DNA from: Verrucomicrobiota bacterium
GTDB lineage: Bacteria > Verrucomicrobiota > Verrucomicrobiia > Limisphaerales > JADLHS01
Assembly (NCBI GenBank): GCA_013140495.1
Contig: JABFSR010000086.1
Location: forward strand, 1-64,000
Reading direction: 5' to 3'
Length of the DNA stretch: 64,000 nt
Part shown: positions 31,141 to 42,046 of the stretch, in pieces
Layout of the letters: the number at the start of each line of letters is the position of its first letter
Position numbering within the stretch: the first letter of the stretch is position 1
Made by a program: the position numbers and the translations under genes
The notes under the pieces: generated by a model
Database searches by the model: none
Told to the model about the DNA's origin: nothing
The model's input: the letters and a program-made list of their open reading frames with translations, nothing else

Positions 31141-32478
31141 TCAAAAATTCCGGATCGAGCCGTCCGGCATGATGGTTTGGCTGAAGGTCGCGCCGTTGAA
31201 GATTGCACCGTTCGTTGTCGCGCCGAGGAAGTTCGCCTGGGTCAGGTCTGCACCCGTGAAGTTCGCCGAGTTCAGGATGGCGTTGGTGAAGATCGTTCCA
31301 AGACAATCGGCACTGGTCAGGTTCACACTGCGCAAATTCCCGCCTCCAAGATTGGCAAATTCCATGACGGCGAGTGTCATCGTCGTGTTGGTCAGGTTCA
31401 CGTTGCGCATGTCCGCGTCGGCCAGGAATGCGTTGTTCAGGTTCGTGCCGTGCAGATCGCGCCCGACCGCCCCTTGATTGACGATCTCCCAGATGAGCCG
31501 CGATTTCGGCTCGATGACGGTGTTGGTGTCCATCAACGCGTCGTTGAAGATGACGAAGCGGAGGTTGGCGTTCGTGAAATTCGCCCCGCGCAAATCCGCG
31601 CCCGCCAGCGAGGACGAACTGAAGTCCGAGCCTGAGAAATTTTTCCCCTGCATGTCTGCGGATCGGATGTCGGCAATGCTGAGATCGAGATTCGTGAAGA
31701 TCGAATTCGTGGTCTGGTTGTTCACGAGCTGCCAGATTTTGATCCACTTGGAATCCAGCCGCGTGTGGGAATCAATCAGGGTCTGATGCAGCGTGGTGAA
31801 ACGCAGATCGGCCCCGGTCAGGATGGTGGAGCGCAAATCCGAACCACGCAGGGTCGCGCCGAACAGGTCGGTTGCCTCCAGATTGGCGAAACTGAGGTCC
31901 GCATTTTTGATGGAAGCGAAATCAATCACAGCGGAAATCGCATCCACCGCGAAAAGATCAGCCCCATCGGCAACCGCATCCGTCAGTGTCGCGAATCGCA
32001 GATCCGCCGCGCGCAGGTCTGCACCGGTGAGATTCGCGGCGGTCAGGTCGGCGGCGAAGAATTCCGCGCCGAAGAAATCCGCCTGCGCGAGTTCGCCATG
32101 ACTGAGGTCTGCCTGGTTTAATTTTGCCAGCGGGCGGTCAACGATGGATTTCACACGATAGAATGCTGGCCCGTTGGAGACAGGATCAATCGTCTGGAGC
32201 GTCTGGTTGTTTGCCGCGCCAATGCGCAGCGCGCCGAACGCCGTCCAGTTCGTGAAGTCGGAACTTTTTTCCAACTGATAATCCGGCACGATCTGCAGCC
32301 CCGGTGCTGGCACGGCGGATTTGGCCTGCCACGAAATCACGATCTGCGCGGAGTTCGTGGAAACGATCTGAAGTGTGGCATTGCGAAGCGTCGCCGCTGG
32401 ACAATCGCGCGAGGTCGCGATGATCAGCGCAACGGTGATGAGATTGAGAGTCTGCTTGAACAGTTGCTTTGAGGGCAT
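31141..32478 (-). CDS. Secreted pentapeptide-repeat protein
   Basis: Repeated A(D/N)Lxx units such as LTGADLRAADLRFATL; signal-like N-terminus from MPSKQLFKQ. Confidence 0.85.
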   Translation of the reverse strand: MPSKQLFKQTLNLITVALIIATSRDCPAATLRNATLQIVSTNSAQIVISWQAKSAVPAPGLQIVPDYQLEKSSDFTNWTAFGALRIGAANNQTLQTIDPVSNGPAFYRVKSIVDRPLAKLNQADLSHGELAQADFFGAEFFAADLTAANLTGADLRAADLRFATLTDAVADGADLFAVDAISAVIDFASIKNADLSFANLEATDLFGATLRGSDLRSTILTGADLRFTTLHQTLIDSHTRLDSKWIKIWQLVNNQTTNSIFTNLDLSIADIRSADMQGKNFSGSDFSSSSLAGADLRGANFTNANLRFVIFNDALMDTNTVIEPKSRLIWEIVNQGAVGRDLHGTNLNNAFLADADMRNVNLTNTTMTLAVMEFANLGGGNLRSVNLTSADCLGTIFTNAILNSANFTGADLTQANFLGATTNGAIFNGATFSQTIMPDGSIRNF

Positions 32479-32492
32479 TGACAAATCTGATC

Positions 32493-32599
32493 GGAGTGCG
32501 CCCGTCCTCGGGCGCAGCAACATTGAAAGGTAGAAGGGCGTGGATGTTTCGAGCGCCTCGAAATGCTCGCACTGCTGCGCCCGGGGACGGACGCACTCC
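32493..32599. repeat. Inverted REP pair (GGAGTGCGCCCG family) upstream of the pentapeptide gene
   Basis: GGAG-TGCGCCCG-TCCT-CGGGCGCA and reverse-strand GGAG-TGCGTCCG-TCCC-CGGGCGCA. Confidence 0.9.
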
Positions 32600-32647
32600 G
32601 ATACAGGGCTTTTCAAACTCGCTTTGAAAAAGTGTTTTCTCATTCGC

Positions 32648-35600
32648 TCAGGGCAGCAGCAGGAGGCGATAGAATCGCTGCGGATAAATCGCCGGGTCGT
32701 TGACGTTCATCGTGCCGTCGGTGGCGGTGATGTCGTTGGAAAGATCAGCCCATGCGGCATCGGTGAGATTGGTCTTGTATTGCAGCCGATAGGTTTGGCC
32801 GGGAATCGCCGTCCAAGAAATCGCCACGCCGTTCGACGTGATCGTTGGCGGACTCACGCGCAGATCGAGAACGGTGACGACAAAGTTCTTTGTGTCGGTC
32901 CTGGGCGGTGAACCCGAGTCGGTGACCATGATGGAGATGGTGTTCGTGCCGGGCGATTGCGTGGCGTCGGGCATCCAAGTGAACAGGCCGTTGGTGGAGT
33001 TGATGGCCGCGCCAGCGGGCGGACTTCCGGCAAGGCTGAACGTGAACTGCTGCGCGGGAATGTCTGGATCGGTGGCGGTAGCGGTAAACGAAATCGTCTG
33101 TCCGGCAAAGACGAGGCGGTTCGTCAACGCAGCGAGCGTTGGCGGGCGATTCGTGGCGAGCGAGAGCGCATTCGCCGGGTCGCTTCCGAAATCCACCTCG
33201 TCTCTGTCGAAGAACCCATCCTCGTCTCGATCAATCCCGATGCGCCGCCCGCTGTCGCGCGGCACGGCGGTGTAGGTGAGAGGATTGCCAGCATTCGCCA
33301 ATGCACGCAGCGAGGTGGGCGAAAGCGTTTCGGTCACGCGATCTGATTGGAAGAGTCCATTGGTGCGATTGAAGAACCAGCCGCGCGCGACGCCACTCTG
33401 AAATCCTTTCACCACCACGTCCACGCGGCTCGCGGCAGGCGTGGCGATGCCGATGAGTTGGTCAATGAACGTGGAGGTTGCCGAACTGGTGATGGTGATC
33501 TGCCGTCCCACGGCGGCGTGTGTATCGCGACTCAACGCGCCTGGCGGACGGTCAGGGTCTGTCAACGAGCCTGGCAGCAAGTCCGATCCGGTGAACGAAA
33601 GCAGGAACGCGACGACGTCCGCCGTTTCCTGATCCGCGCGAATGTCAAAGCCGTCCTGGATGAACCGCACGAGCGTGTCCACGCTGCCATCGTGGAAAAA
33701 TCCGAAACCGGAACGGTTCGTTGTCGTGAGAAAATCCATGCCTGTCTTGTCGAAAAGATTTCTCAGACTTTGAATCTTGAACGGAAGAATTGAGGAGCGT
33801 TCGATGGCGGAGTAAGCGGTGTGACGCTCACCGTTCGGCCCGCTGACGGTTGTTGTCCAGTTGAATCCTGTCCAACGCATGTCCACGCCCACGCCGCTCG
33901 GAAGCGTATGACAATGGATGCAACCCGTGTTGCCCTGAAGCCGGAAGCGTGTCTGCCCGGTCTGCGCGTTGCCGTTGGGAAGTTGCGCACCGGATGCGAG
34001 CGTGCCGTGGCCGAGCGCCTTCTGGCCGGGCAATGGAAGGCTCGTGGCGAGAGCATTGCTGATCGTGCGGAAAGGATTCGGCGCGAACCGGACTGTGCTG
34101 AGAAAATCCTCGAACTGCTGCATCTCATTCGTCGTGAGCAGCGGAGCGCCTTGAAGGTTCGTGAACGTGCTGTTGAATTCTTCAAGGCCATCACGGTCAC
34201 CACGCCAGTGAAATGGTTCATGGCCGACGATGTCCTGCAATGTCTGCGTCGTCATCGGGCCTTTCATGGGATGAAAACTGTTCGTGGCCGTTGGTATGCC
34301 GAGACCGAAGTTGGCGTTGGTGAGATTCTTCATCGTTCCGGTCTGGTCGCCCAAATCCCAGGCCAGCCGGTCAAAGCGCACATCCACATGACACGAACCG
34401 CACGAGGCTTGGCCAAGACCGGATGACTTGTGGGTGTCGTAAAGATGCGGGCGACCGAGCTTGATGATGTTGGGCGTTGGATCGAACAGCGGCACTGTTT
34501 GCGCCACGCTTTCTGCGAGCGTATCCACCACGGAGATCGTGCCACCGAAACGATTCCAGACGTAAAGACGATTACGGGCTTCATCCAGCACGAGACCGGT
34601 CGGCCCTTTGCCAAGCGCGATGGCGGAGTTCGTTGCGATACGCTGGCCGTTTGAGTTGATGATGACGAGATTGTCCGAGCCCATGCCGGTGACGTAACCG
34701 CGCGTGCCGTCGGAACTCCACACGATGCCACGCGGATCGCCGAGTGATTTGTTGCGTTCGGTTTCAGGAATGACGCGGGAGAGGTAATCCAGATGCGGGT
34801 TCAGGTCTTTCACGACGTTGGTCAACGTGAGCGGATCAATCGTCGCCATCTCGACGCGCGCGAAAATGCTTTGCAGCACCGGCTCGAAACGAATCTGGTT
34901 CAACGCATCCGTGCCAATGACGGTGATCTTTCCCGAAGCCGGGTTGACCGCCACGTCCATGCAGATGTTCATCAAGCCGCTGGCGTAGGTGATGCCGAAG
35001 TTGGTCGTGTTGATGATCGCAAGATCGCGGTCAGGCAAATCCCAGCCGACGGGACGACCTGTGAACGCAGAGTTCGCGCCGCCGATGAACTCCGACCAGT
35101 CGCCGTTGTTGTCATCCATCCACTGACCCGCTGCGTTCTTTTTGACAATGAGTCCAACGCGCGGCGGAAGATTGGTGGCAGGAATCGCAGGATTGATGGC
35201 TGGAAAGAAATTTGTGCCACTGTTCGGTGGCGGATTCTGTCCGGCGGATGGCGCGAACGGAAAATCCACCGGTGTTGGAGGAGGAAACCCCAGATTCACG
35301 CCAGCCCCGATGATGGTTGAAGCGTTGCCGGATTCAAAGATGGCCGCGTAAACCTTGCCGCCATCAGGACTGACGGCCATCGCTTTGGGACGATTGCCAT
35401 CAATCGTAAGATTCGTGACCGAGACGCGAGTGACGGCGTCGAAGACTTGAACGAGGCCCGGTTGCGCGCAGGTCACGAACGCGCGCGATGGTGTGCCGGC
35501 GAAGACGATGTCGGAAGGTTCGTTTGAAACACTCAACGTAGCGACGACTCTCATGGTGGATAGACTGACAATGCTGACGGAGTCGGAGATGAAATTAGCC

Positions 35601-35941
35601 ACCCACACTTCGTCGCTCGTGCGGAATCGCACCGAGCAGGGATCAAGTCCCACGCTGATGCTGCCAAGCGTTACGGGGATTCCGTTGGTGACGGAAAAAA
35701 CTTCGAGACGATTATCCGGCAGATTGCAGAGGACGAGCTTCGTTCCATCCAGGCTTAATGCGAGCGGATGGACGGGTGGTGTTTCCCAGTTAAAGAATGA
35801 GTTGGTGGCAACCTGGCCGTGTCCCACAAGCGTTGAGATCAGCAGAAAGACCATCGCTGAGAACAATCCCTTTATCCTGATGGACGAATCGGGCCGCAAC
35901 CGGGCGCTGACGACGGTTCGGGAAATCACGCAAATGTTCAT
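32648..35941 (-). CDS. Secreted YVTN beta-propeller / di-haem cytochrome c protein with Ig-like (putative Ig) domain
   Basis: Two CxxCH sites (CGSCHVDVRFD, CIHCHTLPSG); propeller motifs; ATDPDIPAQQFTFSLAGSPPAGAAINSTNGLFTWMPD. Upstream ORF extension to 36184 is antisense to the fabI remnant. Confidence 0.85.
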   Translation of the reverse strand: MNICVISRTVVSARLRPDSSIRIKGLFSAMVFLLISTLVGHGQVATNSFFNWETPPVHPLALSLDGTKLVLCNLPDNRLEVFSVTNGIPVTLGSISVGLDPCSVRFRTSDEVWVANFISDSVSIVSLSTMRVVATLSVSNEPSDIVFAGTPSRAFVTCAQPGLVQVFDAVTRVSVTNLTIDGNRPKAMAVSPDGGKVYAAIFESGNASTIIGAGVNLGFPPPTPVDFPFAPSAGQNPPPNSGTNFFPAINPAIPATNLPPRVGLIVKKNAAGQWMDDNNGDWSEFIGGANSAFTGRPVGWDLPDRDLAIINTTNFGITYASGLMNICMDVAVNPASGKITVIGTDALNQIRFEPVLQSIFARVEMATIDPLTLTNVVKDLNPHLDYLSRVIPETERNKSLGDPRGIVWSSDGTRGYVTGMGSDNLVIINSNGQRIATNSAIALGKGPTGLVLDEARNRLYVWNRFGGTISVVDTLAESVAQTVPLFDPTPNIIKLGRPHLYDTHKSSGLGQASCGSCHVDVRFDRLAWDLGDQTGTMKNLTNANFGLGIPTATNSFHPMKGPMTTQTLQDIVGHEPFHWRGDRDGLEEFNSTFTNLQGAPLLTTNEMQQFEDFLSTVRFAPNPFRTISNALATSLPLPGQKALGHGTLASGAQLPNGNAQTGQTRFRLQGNTGCIHCHTLPSGVGVDMRWTGFNWTTTVSGPNGERHTAYSAIERSSILPFKIQSLRNLFDKTGMDFLTTTNRSGFGFFHDGSVDTLVRFIQDGFDIRADQETADVVAFLLSFTGSDLLPGSLTDPDRPPGALSRDTHAAVGRQITITSSATSTFIDQLIGIATPAASRVDVVVKGFQSGVARGWFFNRTNGLFQSDRVTETLSPTSLRALANAGNPLTYTAVPRDSGRRIGIDRDEDGFFDRDEVDFGSDPANALSLATNRPPTLAALTNRLVFAGQTISFTATATDPDIPAQQFTFSLAGSPPAGAAINSTNGLFTWMPDATQSPGTNTISIMVTDSGSPPRTDTKNFVVTVLDLRVSPPTITSNGVAISWTAIPGQTYRLQYKTNLTDAAWADLSNDITATDGTMNVNDPAIYPQRFYRLLLLP

Positions 35942-35987
35942 ATCATCGCCGATGCGACTTAACAACTGTGCGTCCCACCGCACACCA

Positions 35988-36221
35988 CAAAAATCCGCGC
36001 CAACTATATCAGCGCAGGACCGACGAACATGCTGGCCGCCCGCAGCATTGCCGGGTTTACCGACATGCTCAAGCACTACAAAGCGCACTCGCCAGTGAAA
36101 CGCAACGTCCTTCCCGAAAAACTCGGTGTCCCCCGGCACATTCCTCGCCAGCGACGGCACTGCGGCCATCACCAGCCTGGTCACCTACGTGGACAGCAGC
36201 TATCAAATCATGGGGATATGA
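35988..36221 (+). pseudogene. Frameshifted remnant of a fabI 3' end
   Basis: Aligns with 30883..31116 to the stop codon, about 83% identity by hand count, one +1 insertion in a C run. Confidence 0.9.
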
Positions 36222-36475
36222 CGCGCCGGACAACGCTGCTTCTCAACCGCATTTGGCGGACATTGATCTCAACTTGCGCGGACAGTTTCCTCCGCTTCTT
36301 ATGGATCGGCCATGTGCATTGCCGCGTGGTTTTGCAGAGGCGCGCGGTTGCAAATGCTTTTTAATCCAGTCAACGCAGGGTAACTTTTTGGCAAAAATTG
36401 CGGAGTGTTGAAGCCGCTGAAGACTATAAGATTTGATGGCGTCGTGGAACGCCTTGGGAATTTCGGGGCTCCGTT

Positions 36476-37003
36476 ATGAATGCCACACTTGCCAAACCAC
36501 ACCGCAAACGGCTGCAAGCCGTGCTCAACCACGCCAGCGGCGACAAGCGCTTCAAGATTCTTGAGGTGCATATGAAGAAGCACCAGTTCCGGCACGATGC
36601 GCTCATCGAGGTGCTGCACAAGGCGCAGGAACTGTTCGGCTATCTCGAAGATGATCTGCTGTTGTTCGTTTCCTACAAACTGAAACTGCCGCCCAGCCGC
36701 GTCTATGGCGTCGCGACGTTCTACCATTTCTTCACACTCAAGCCCAAGGGCGAACACACTTGCGTCGTCTGCATGGGCACGGCGTGTTATGTGAAGGGCG
36801 CGGACAAGGTTTTGGCTTCCATTCAGGAAAAACTCGGCGTCCGGGCGGGCGAAACGACGGCGGACAACACGGTTTCACTGCTCACCGCGCGCTGCATCGG
36901 CGCCTGCGGCATTGCGCCCGCAGCGGTATATGACGGCACAGTCACGCCGCGCCAGACGCCCCAGTCCGCGCTCGATCAAATAGAAAAGTGGGTGGCAAAA
37001 TGA
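36476..37003 (+). CDS. hoxE: NAD-linked hydrogenase diaphorase subunit, NuoE/HoxE type
   Basis: [37 protein letters not shown]...[14 protein letters not shown]. Confidence 0.9.
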   Translation: MNATLAKPHRKRLQAVLNHASGDKRFKILEVHMKKHQFRHDALIEVLHKAQELFGYLEDDLLLFVSYKLKLPPSRVYGVATFYHFFTLKPKGEHTCVVCMGTACYVKGADKVLASIQEKLGVRAGETTADNTVSLLTARCIGACGIAPAAVYDGTVTPRQTPQSALDQIEKWVAK

Positions 37004-38649
37004 TCCTCAACGACCTCCAGCACATCAAGGAGAAGGAACTGGCGGCGCGCAAAAAAGTCACGCTGCGCTGCTGCATGGCCGCCGGGTGCATGTCCTCCGA
37101 CTCCAAGGGCGTCAAGCAACAGCTTGAAAAGGCGGTGGCTGACGCGGGCTTGCAGGACCAAGTGGAAGTGCGTGGCGTCGGCTGCATGAAACTCTGCTGC
37201 GAAGGTCCGCTCGTTCAGGCCGACCCGCAGAATTCGCTCTACATCAAGGTCACGCCGGAGAACGCACCCTCCATCATCGCAGCGCTCAATGGCGGCACGA
37301 CGAATATTCCGCAGACCGATCCCGACGCGGCGTTCTTCAAGAAGCAGCTCAGCATCGTGCTCGCGAACAGCGGCGTGATTGATCCCGAACGCATCGAGAG
37401 TTACATCGCGGTGGATGGCTATCAGGCGTTGCACGAGGCGCTCAACGAAATGACGCCCAAGGATGTCGTCGAGACGATGGTCAAGAGTGGCTTGCGCGGG
37501 CGTGGTGGCGCGGGTTTCCCCACCGGGCTCAAATGGGGCACGGTCGCCAAATCTGCCGGCGCAAAGAAATATGTCATCTGCAACGCCGACGAAGGTGACC
37601 CCGGCGCGTTCATGGACCGCAGCGTTTTGGAAAGCGATCCCCACAGTGTCCTCGAAGGCATGGCCATCGCGGCCCACGCCGTCGGCGCGGATCAGGGCTT
37701 CATCTACGTGCGCGCAGAATATCCGCTCGCGATCTCGCGCCTCCAAATTGCCATCAAGCAGGCGAAGCAACTTGGCGTGCTGGGCAGCGGCATTTTTGAA
37801 TCGCCGTTCAACTTCACCGTGGACCTGCGCATCGGTGCGGGCGCGTTCGTGTGCGGCGAGGAAACTGCGCTGATGGCGTCAGTCGAAGGCAAACGCGGCA
37901 CGCCGCGTCCGCGTCCGCCCTTCCCTGCCGAGAGCGGCTTGTATGGCTGCCCCACGCTCATCAATAACGTCGAGACCTTCGCAAACGTCCCTCCGATTTA
38001 TCGCAACGGCGCGGAATGGTTCGCCGGTATCGGCACGGAGAAGAGCAAGGGCACAAAGGTTTTTGCACTGGCGGGCAACATCAAGAACACCGGCCTCATC
38101 GAAGTGCCGATGGGCACGGCGCTCCGCACCATCGTCGAAGAAATGGGCGGCGGCGCACCCGGCGGCGCGAAGATCAAGGCCGTGCAAACCGGCGGACCTT
38201 CGGGCGGCTGCATTCCATCGCAGCATCTCGACACGCCCGTGGACTACGAATCGCTCGGCAAGCTCGGCTCGATCATGGGTTCGGGCGGCATGATCGTGAT
38301 GGACGACAGCACCAACATGGTGGACGTGGCGCGCTTCTTCATGGATTTCTGCATGGACGAATCATGCGGCAAGTGCATCCCCTGCCGCGCCGGCACGGTG
38401 CAGATGCACAACCTGCTCGACAAGATTCTCAAACGCAAAGCCACCCAGCGCGACCTCGCAAAGCTCGAAGAACTTTGCGACATGGTGAAGAACACCAGCC
38501 TGTGCGGCCTCGGCCAGACCGCGCCGAATCCCACGCTGAGCACGCTGCGATTTTTCCGAAATGAATACGAGGCGTTGCTCCAACCGGACACATACGGTCC
38601 GCGCGGCAACGGCGAAACAAACATGCAGCCCGCAGCGGCGGAGAAATAA
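37000..38649 (+). CDS. hoxF: NAD-linked hydrogenase diaphorase subunit, NuoF/HoxF type
   Basis: [18 protein letters not shown] (NAD/FMN), [15 protein letters not shown] 4Fe-4S; ATGA overlap with hoxE. Confidence 0.93.
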   Translation: MILNDLQHIKEKELAARKKVTLRCCMAAGCMSSDSKGVKQQLEKAVADAGLQDQVEVRGVGCMKLCCEGPLVQADPQNSLYIKVTPENAPSIIAALNGGTTNIPQTDPDAAFFKKQLSIVLANSGVIDPERIESYIAVDGYQALHEALNEMTPKDVVETMVKSGLRGRGGAGFPTGLKWGTVAKSAGAKKYVICNADEGDPGAFMDRSVLESDPHSVLEGMAIAAHAVGADQGFIYVRAEYPLAISRLQIAIKQAKQLGVLGSGIFESPFNFTVDLRIGAGAFVCGEETALMASVEGKRGTPRPRPPFPAESGLYGCPTLINNVETFANVPPIYRNGAEWFAGIGTEKSKGTKVFALAGNIKNTGLIEVPMGTALRTIVEEMGGGAPGGAKIKAVQTGGPSGGCIPSQHLDTPVDYESLGKLGSIMGSGGMIVMDDSTNMVDVARFFMDFCMDESCGKCIPCRAGTVQMHNLLDKILKRKATQRDLAKLEELCDMVKNTSLCGLGQTAPNPTLSTLRFFRNEYEALLQPDTYGPRGNGETNMQPAAAEK

Positions 38650-38661
38650 CCCGAAGATATT

Positions 38662-39384
38662 ATGGCTGCCAAAACACTGACGATTGACGGCAAACCCATC
38701 ACCGCCGAGGAAGGCGCGACGGTTTTGCAGGCGGCGGACGAAGCGGGCATCAAGATTCCTACACTCTGCCACCTCGACGGCGTTTATGACGTGGGCGCGT
38801 GCCGCCTGTGCCTCGTGGAGGTCGCGGGCATTCCTAAACTTCTTCCCGCGTGCACCACCAAAGTCGCCGAGGGCATGGAGGTCAACACCGACAGCGAGCG
38901 CCTCCGCAAGTATCGCCGCATGACGCTGGAACTGCTGTTCGCCGAGCGCAACCACGTCTGTGCCGCGTGCGTCGCCAACGGCCATTGCGAGTTGCAAACC
39001 CTCGGCTACTCGCTGGGCATGGATCATGTCCGCTACGAATATCTGTTCCCGAAATGGAATGTGGACACCACGCACCGGCTGTTCGGCATGGACCACAACC
39101 GCTGCATTCTTTGCACGCGTTGCGTGCGCGTATGCTGGCACATCGAAGGCGCGGGCACGAAGAATGTCTCCGGGCGCGGCACGAAGTCCCACATCATCAC
39201 CGACCTCAACATGCCGTGGGGCGAATCTGATTCCTGCACGCAATGCGGCAAATGCGTGCAAGCCTGCCCGACCGGCGCGCTGTTCCACAAGGGCTCGACC
39301 GTCGGCGAGATGGAACGCGACCGCGGCAAGCTGGAATTCATCGTGACGGCGCGGGAGAAGCAACAATGGATCGCGGCGGACTAG
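38662..39384 (+). CDS. hoxU: Hydrogenase diaphorase subunit, NuoG-N/HoxU type
   Basis: 2Fe-2S ferredoxin N-terminus, [42 protein letters not shown]. Confidence 0.93.
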   Translation: MAAKTLTIDGKPITAEEGATVLQAADEAGIKIPTLCHLDGVYDVGACRLCLVEVAGIPKLLPACTTKVAEGMEVNTDSERLRKYRRMTLELLFAERNHVCAACVANGHCELQTLGYSLGMDHVRYEYLFPKWNVDTTHRLFGMDHNRCILCTRCVRVCWHIEGAGTKNVSGRGTKSHIITDLNMPWGESDSCTQCGKCVQACPTGALFHKGSTVGEMERDRGKLEFIVTAREKQQWIAAD

Positions 39385-39394
39385 AAAAGAAATT

Positions 39395-39940
39395 ATGAAA
39401 GTGCGTTTGGCCACAGTTTGGTTTGGCGGCTGTTCCGGCTGCCACATGTCGTTCCTCGACCTCGACGAGTTTCTCATCGACCTCGTGGACCTGGTGGACA
39501 TCGTTTACAGCCCCGTCGTGGACATGAAGGATTACCCGGAGAACGTGGACGTGTGCCTGATCGAAGGCGCGATCTGCAACGAGGACAACCTCGAACTGCT
39601 CCACAAAATCCGCCAGCGCACCAAGGTGCTCGTGTCCTTCGGCGATTGTGCCGTGACGGCCAATGTCCCCGCCATCCGCAATCAACTCGGCCTCGGCAAC
39701 ACCGAAAGCGTTTTGCAACGCGCCTACATTGACAGCGCCCAGGACAACCCCTGCATCCCGAAAGCCGACGGCATCGTGCCGCAGTTGCTGGCGCGCGTGA
39801 TGCCCGTGCATGAAGTCGTGCATGTTGAACATTTTCTGCCCGGCTGTCCGCCGCCCGCAGCGCACATCAAGGCGCTTGTCTCGCAGATGTTGAGCGGCGT
39901 CGAACCGAAGCTGGTAGGGAAACAGATCAAGTTTGGTTGA
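39395..39940 (+). CDS. hoxY: [NiFe] hydrogenase small subunit
   Basis: [32 protein letters not shown]. Confidence 0.93.
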   Translation: MKVRLATVWFGGCSGCHMSFLDLDEFLIDLVDLVDIVYSPVVDMKDYPENVDVCLIEGAICNEDNLELLHKIRQRTKVLVSFGDCAVTANVPAIRNQLGLGNTESVLQRAYIDSAQDNPCIPKADGIVPQLLARVMPVHEVVHVEHFLPGCPPPAAHIKALVSQMLSGVEPKLVGKQIKFG

Positions 39941-39949
39941 TCAAAGTTT

Positions 39950-41386
39950 ATGTCAAAACGAATCGTCATTGATCCGGTGACCCGCATCGAGGGCCACGCC
40001 AAGATCAGCATTTTTGTGGACGACGCCGGCAACGTCTCTGACGCCGAGTTCCACGTCGTCGAGTTCCGCGGCTTCGAGAAATTCTGCGAGGGCCGCCCCT
40101 TCGGCGAAATGCCCGGCATCACCCCGCGCATCTGCGGCATCTGCCCCGTCAGCCATCTGCTTGCGTCCGCCAAGGCCGGCGACGCCATCATGGCCGTCAA
40201 CATCCCGCCAGCCGCCGACAAGCTCCGCCGCTTGATGAACCTCGGCCAGATCGTGCAGAGCCACGCGCTAAGCTTCTTCCACCTGAGCGCGCCGGACTTT
40301 CTGCTTGGCTGGGACACGCCTCAAGCACAGCGAAATGTTTTCGGTATCATCGCATCGAACAAAGACCTCGCCCGCGCCGGCATCCGTCTGCGCCAGTTCG
40401 GTCAGGAAATCATCGAGATTCTCGGCGACCGCAAAATCCATCCTGCATGGGCTGTTCCCGGCGGCGTGCGCAGTCCGTTGACCGTGGAAGGCCGCGAACG
40501 CATCCGCCTCTGGTTGCCCGAAGCGTTCGCCACAACCGATGCCGCACTTGATCTCTTTAAGAAAACGATGGAAACACATCAGCGAGAGATCCAGATATTC
40601 GGAAATTTCCCTTCTCTGTTCATGGGCTTGATCGCAGAAGACGGCACATGGGAACATCACGGCGGCAAACTCCGCTTCACCGACAGCAGCGGGAGCATCA
40701 TCGCTGACCAGATCGAAGTCTCGCGCTACGCCGAGTTCATCGGCGAATCAGTGCAAAGCTCGTCCTATCTCAAGTCACCGTATTATCTGCCGCTCGGTTT
40801 TCCAGCGGGCATCTATCGCGTCGGCCCGCTCGCGCGCCTCAACATCTGCGAACGCATGGGCGTGCCCAAGGCGGACGCCGAGTTGAAACTGTTCAAAAAG
40901 CTCGGTCGCGGCGCGGTCACGTCGTCGTTCCTCTATCACTACGCGCGCCTCATCGAAATCCTCGCCAGCCTTGAATACATCGAGCGCTACATGGACGACC
41001 CCGAACTCCTGAGCGATTACCTTCGTGCCGATGCTGGCATCAACAATCTGCGCGGCGTCGGCGCAAGCGAAGCCCCGCGCGGCACACTGTTCCACGATTA
41101 CACCGTGGATCGCAACGGACTGCTGAAGAAGGTCAATCTCATCGTCGCCACCGGGCAGAACAACCTGGCGATGAACCAGACCGTCGCGCAAATCGCCCGG
41201 CACTACATCAAAGCGGGCAGTGGCAACGCGCAGATTCCCGAACCGCTGCTGAATCGTGTCGAACACGGCATCCGCTGCTACGACCCGTGCCTGAGCTGCT
41301 CAACGCACGCCGTCGGCCAGATGCCAATGCACGTGCAGTTGATCGCGCCTGATGGAGCGGTGGTGAACGAAGTGACGCGCGGGTGA
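39950..41386 (+). CDS. hoxH: [NiFe] hydrogenase large subunit
   Basis: [17 protein letters not shown] (L1) and [14 protein letters not shown] (C-terminal CxxC with cleavable tail). Confidence 0.95.
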   Translation: MSKRIVIDPVTRIEGHAKISIFVDDAGNVSDAEFHVVEFRGFEKFCEGRPFGEMPGITPRICGICPVSHLLASAKAGDAIMAVNIPPAADKLRRLMNLGQIVQSHALSFFHLSAPDFLLGWDTPQAQRNVFGIIASNKDLARAGIRLRQFGQEIIEILGDRKIHPAWAVPGGVRSPLTVEGRERIRLWLPEAFATTDAALDLFKKTMETHQREIQIFGNFPSLFMGLIAEDGTWEHHGGKLRFTDSSGSIIADQIEVSRYAEFIGESVQSSSYLKSPYYLPLGFPAGIYRVGPLARLNICERMGVPKADAELKLFKKLGRGAVTSSFLYHYARLIEILASLEYIERYMDDPELLSDYLRADAGINNLRGVGASEAPRGTLFHDYTVDRNGLLKKVNLIVATGQNNLAMNQTVAQIARHYIKAGSGNAQIPEPLLNRVEHGIRCYDPCLSCSTHAVGQMPMHVQLIAPDGAVVNEVTRG

Positions 41387-41392
41387 TTTTTA

Positions 41393-41509
41393 GACTGCGC
41401 CGGCAGAGCGTAGCGGCGACGGCGCTTTCGGACGCACGGCAAGCGAAGGAACGACGATGGCTTTCGGTCGCGCGAAAAGCGGTGTCGCGCTTCGCTTGCC
41501 ACCGCAGTC
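41393..41509. repeat. Long imperfect inverted repeat (GACTGCGGTGGCAAGCG family) between hoxH and protease gene
   Basis: GACTGCGCCGGCAGAGCGTAGCGGCGACGGCGCTTTCG pairs with reverse complement of CGCGAAAAGCGGTGTCGCGCTTCGCTTGCCACCGCAGTC. Confidence 0.8.
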
Positions 41510-41537
41510 CAAGACACGCCAGCAATTTAGAACGTCT

Positions 41538-41996
41538 ATGGCCAGCAAAGTGCCCAGCACCACCAAACCCGCCCTCTTGGTCATCGGCTACGGCAATACG
41601 TTGCGCGGCGATGATGGCGTTGGCCCGCGCGTGGCCGAGGCCGTGGACGCGTTGCATCTGCCCGGCGTCCGCACGCTCGTCTGCCAGCAACTCTCCCCCG
41701 AACACGCCGCTCCGATTGCCCTGGCGGGAACGGTGATCTTTGTGGACGCCGCCGTGGACGCGCCAAAGGAAGTGCAGTTCCGCCGCCTTGAGCCCAAGGA
41801 CACCTCCCAACTCATGGCGCACGCGGCCGACCCACGCACCATGCTCGCGTTATCCCGCGACGTCTTTGGCCACGCGCCCCACGCTTTGTGGCTGACGATC
41901 CCGGCCGAGAAAATGGATTTCAGCGAAGACCTCACCCCGGAAGCTCAACGCGGCTGCGCCGAGGCCGTGAAGAAAATCCAGTCGCTCTTCAGGTGA
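41538..41996 (+). CDS. Hydrogenase maturation protease, HoxW/HybD family
   Basis: LLVIGYGNTLRGDDGVGPRVAEAV; VIFVDAAVD. Confidence 0.88.
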   Translation: MASKVPSTTKPALLVIGYGNTLRGDDGVGPRVAEAVDALHLPGVRTLVCQQLSPEHAAPIALAGTVIFVDAAVDAPKEVQFRRLEPKDTSQLMAHAADPRTMLALSRDVFGHAPHALWLTIPAEKMDFSEDLTPEAQRGCAEAVKKIQSLFR

Positions 41997-42046
41997 TTCA
42001 TTCACTCGACAACTCTCTCCATCCACATCAGGCTTGAAGAAAGCGA

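Noticed and set aside
31141-32121. Plus-strand ORFs across the pentapeptide gene (31177, 31478, 31765, 31793)
   Set aside because: Antisense shadows of a repetitive coding region.
35942-36184. N-terminal extension of the cytochrome-propeller ORF
   Set aside because: It translates the reverse complement of the fabI remnant; a signal-peptide start at 35941 or 35854 is more likely.
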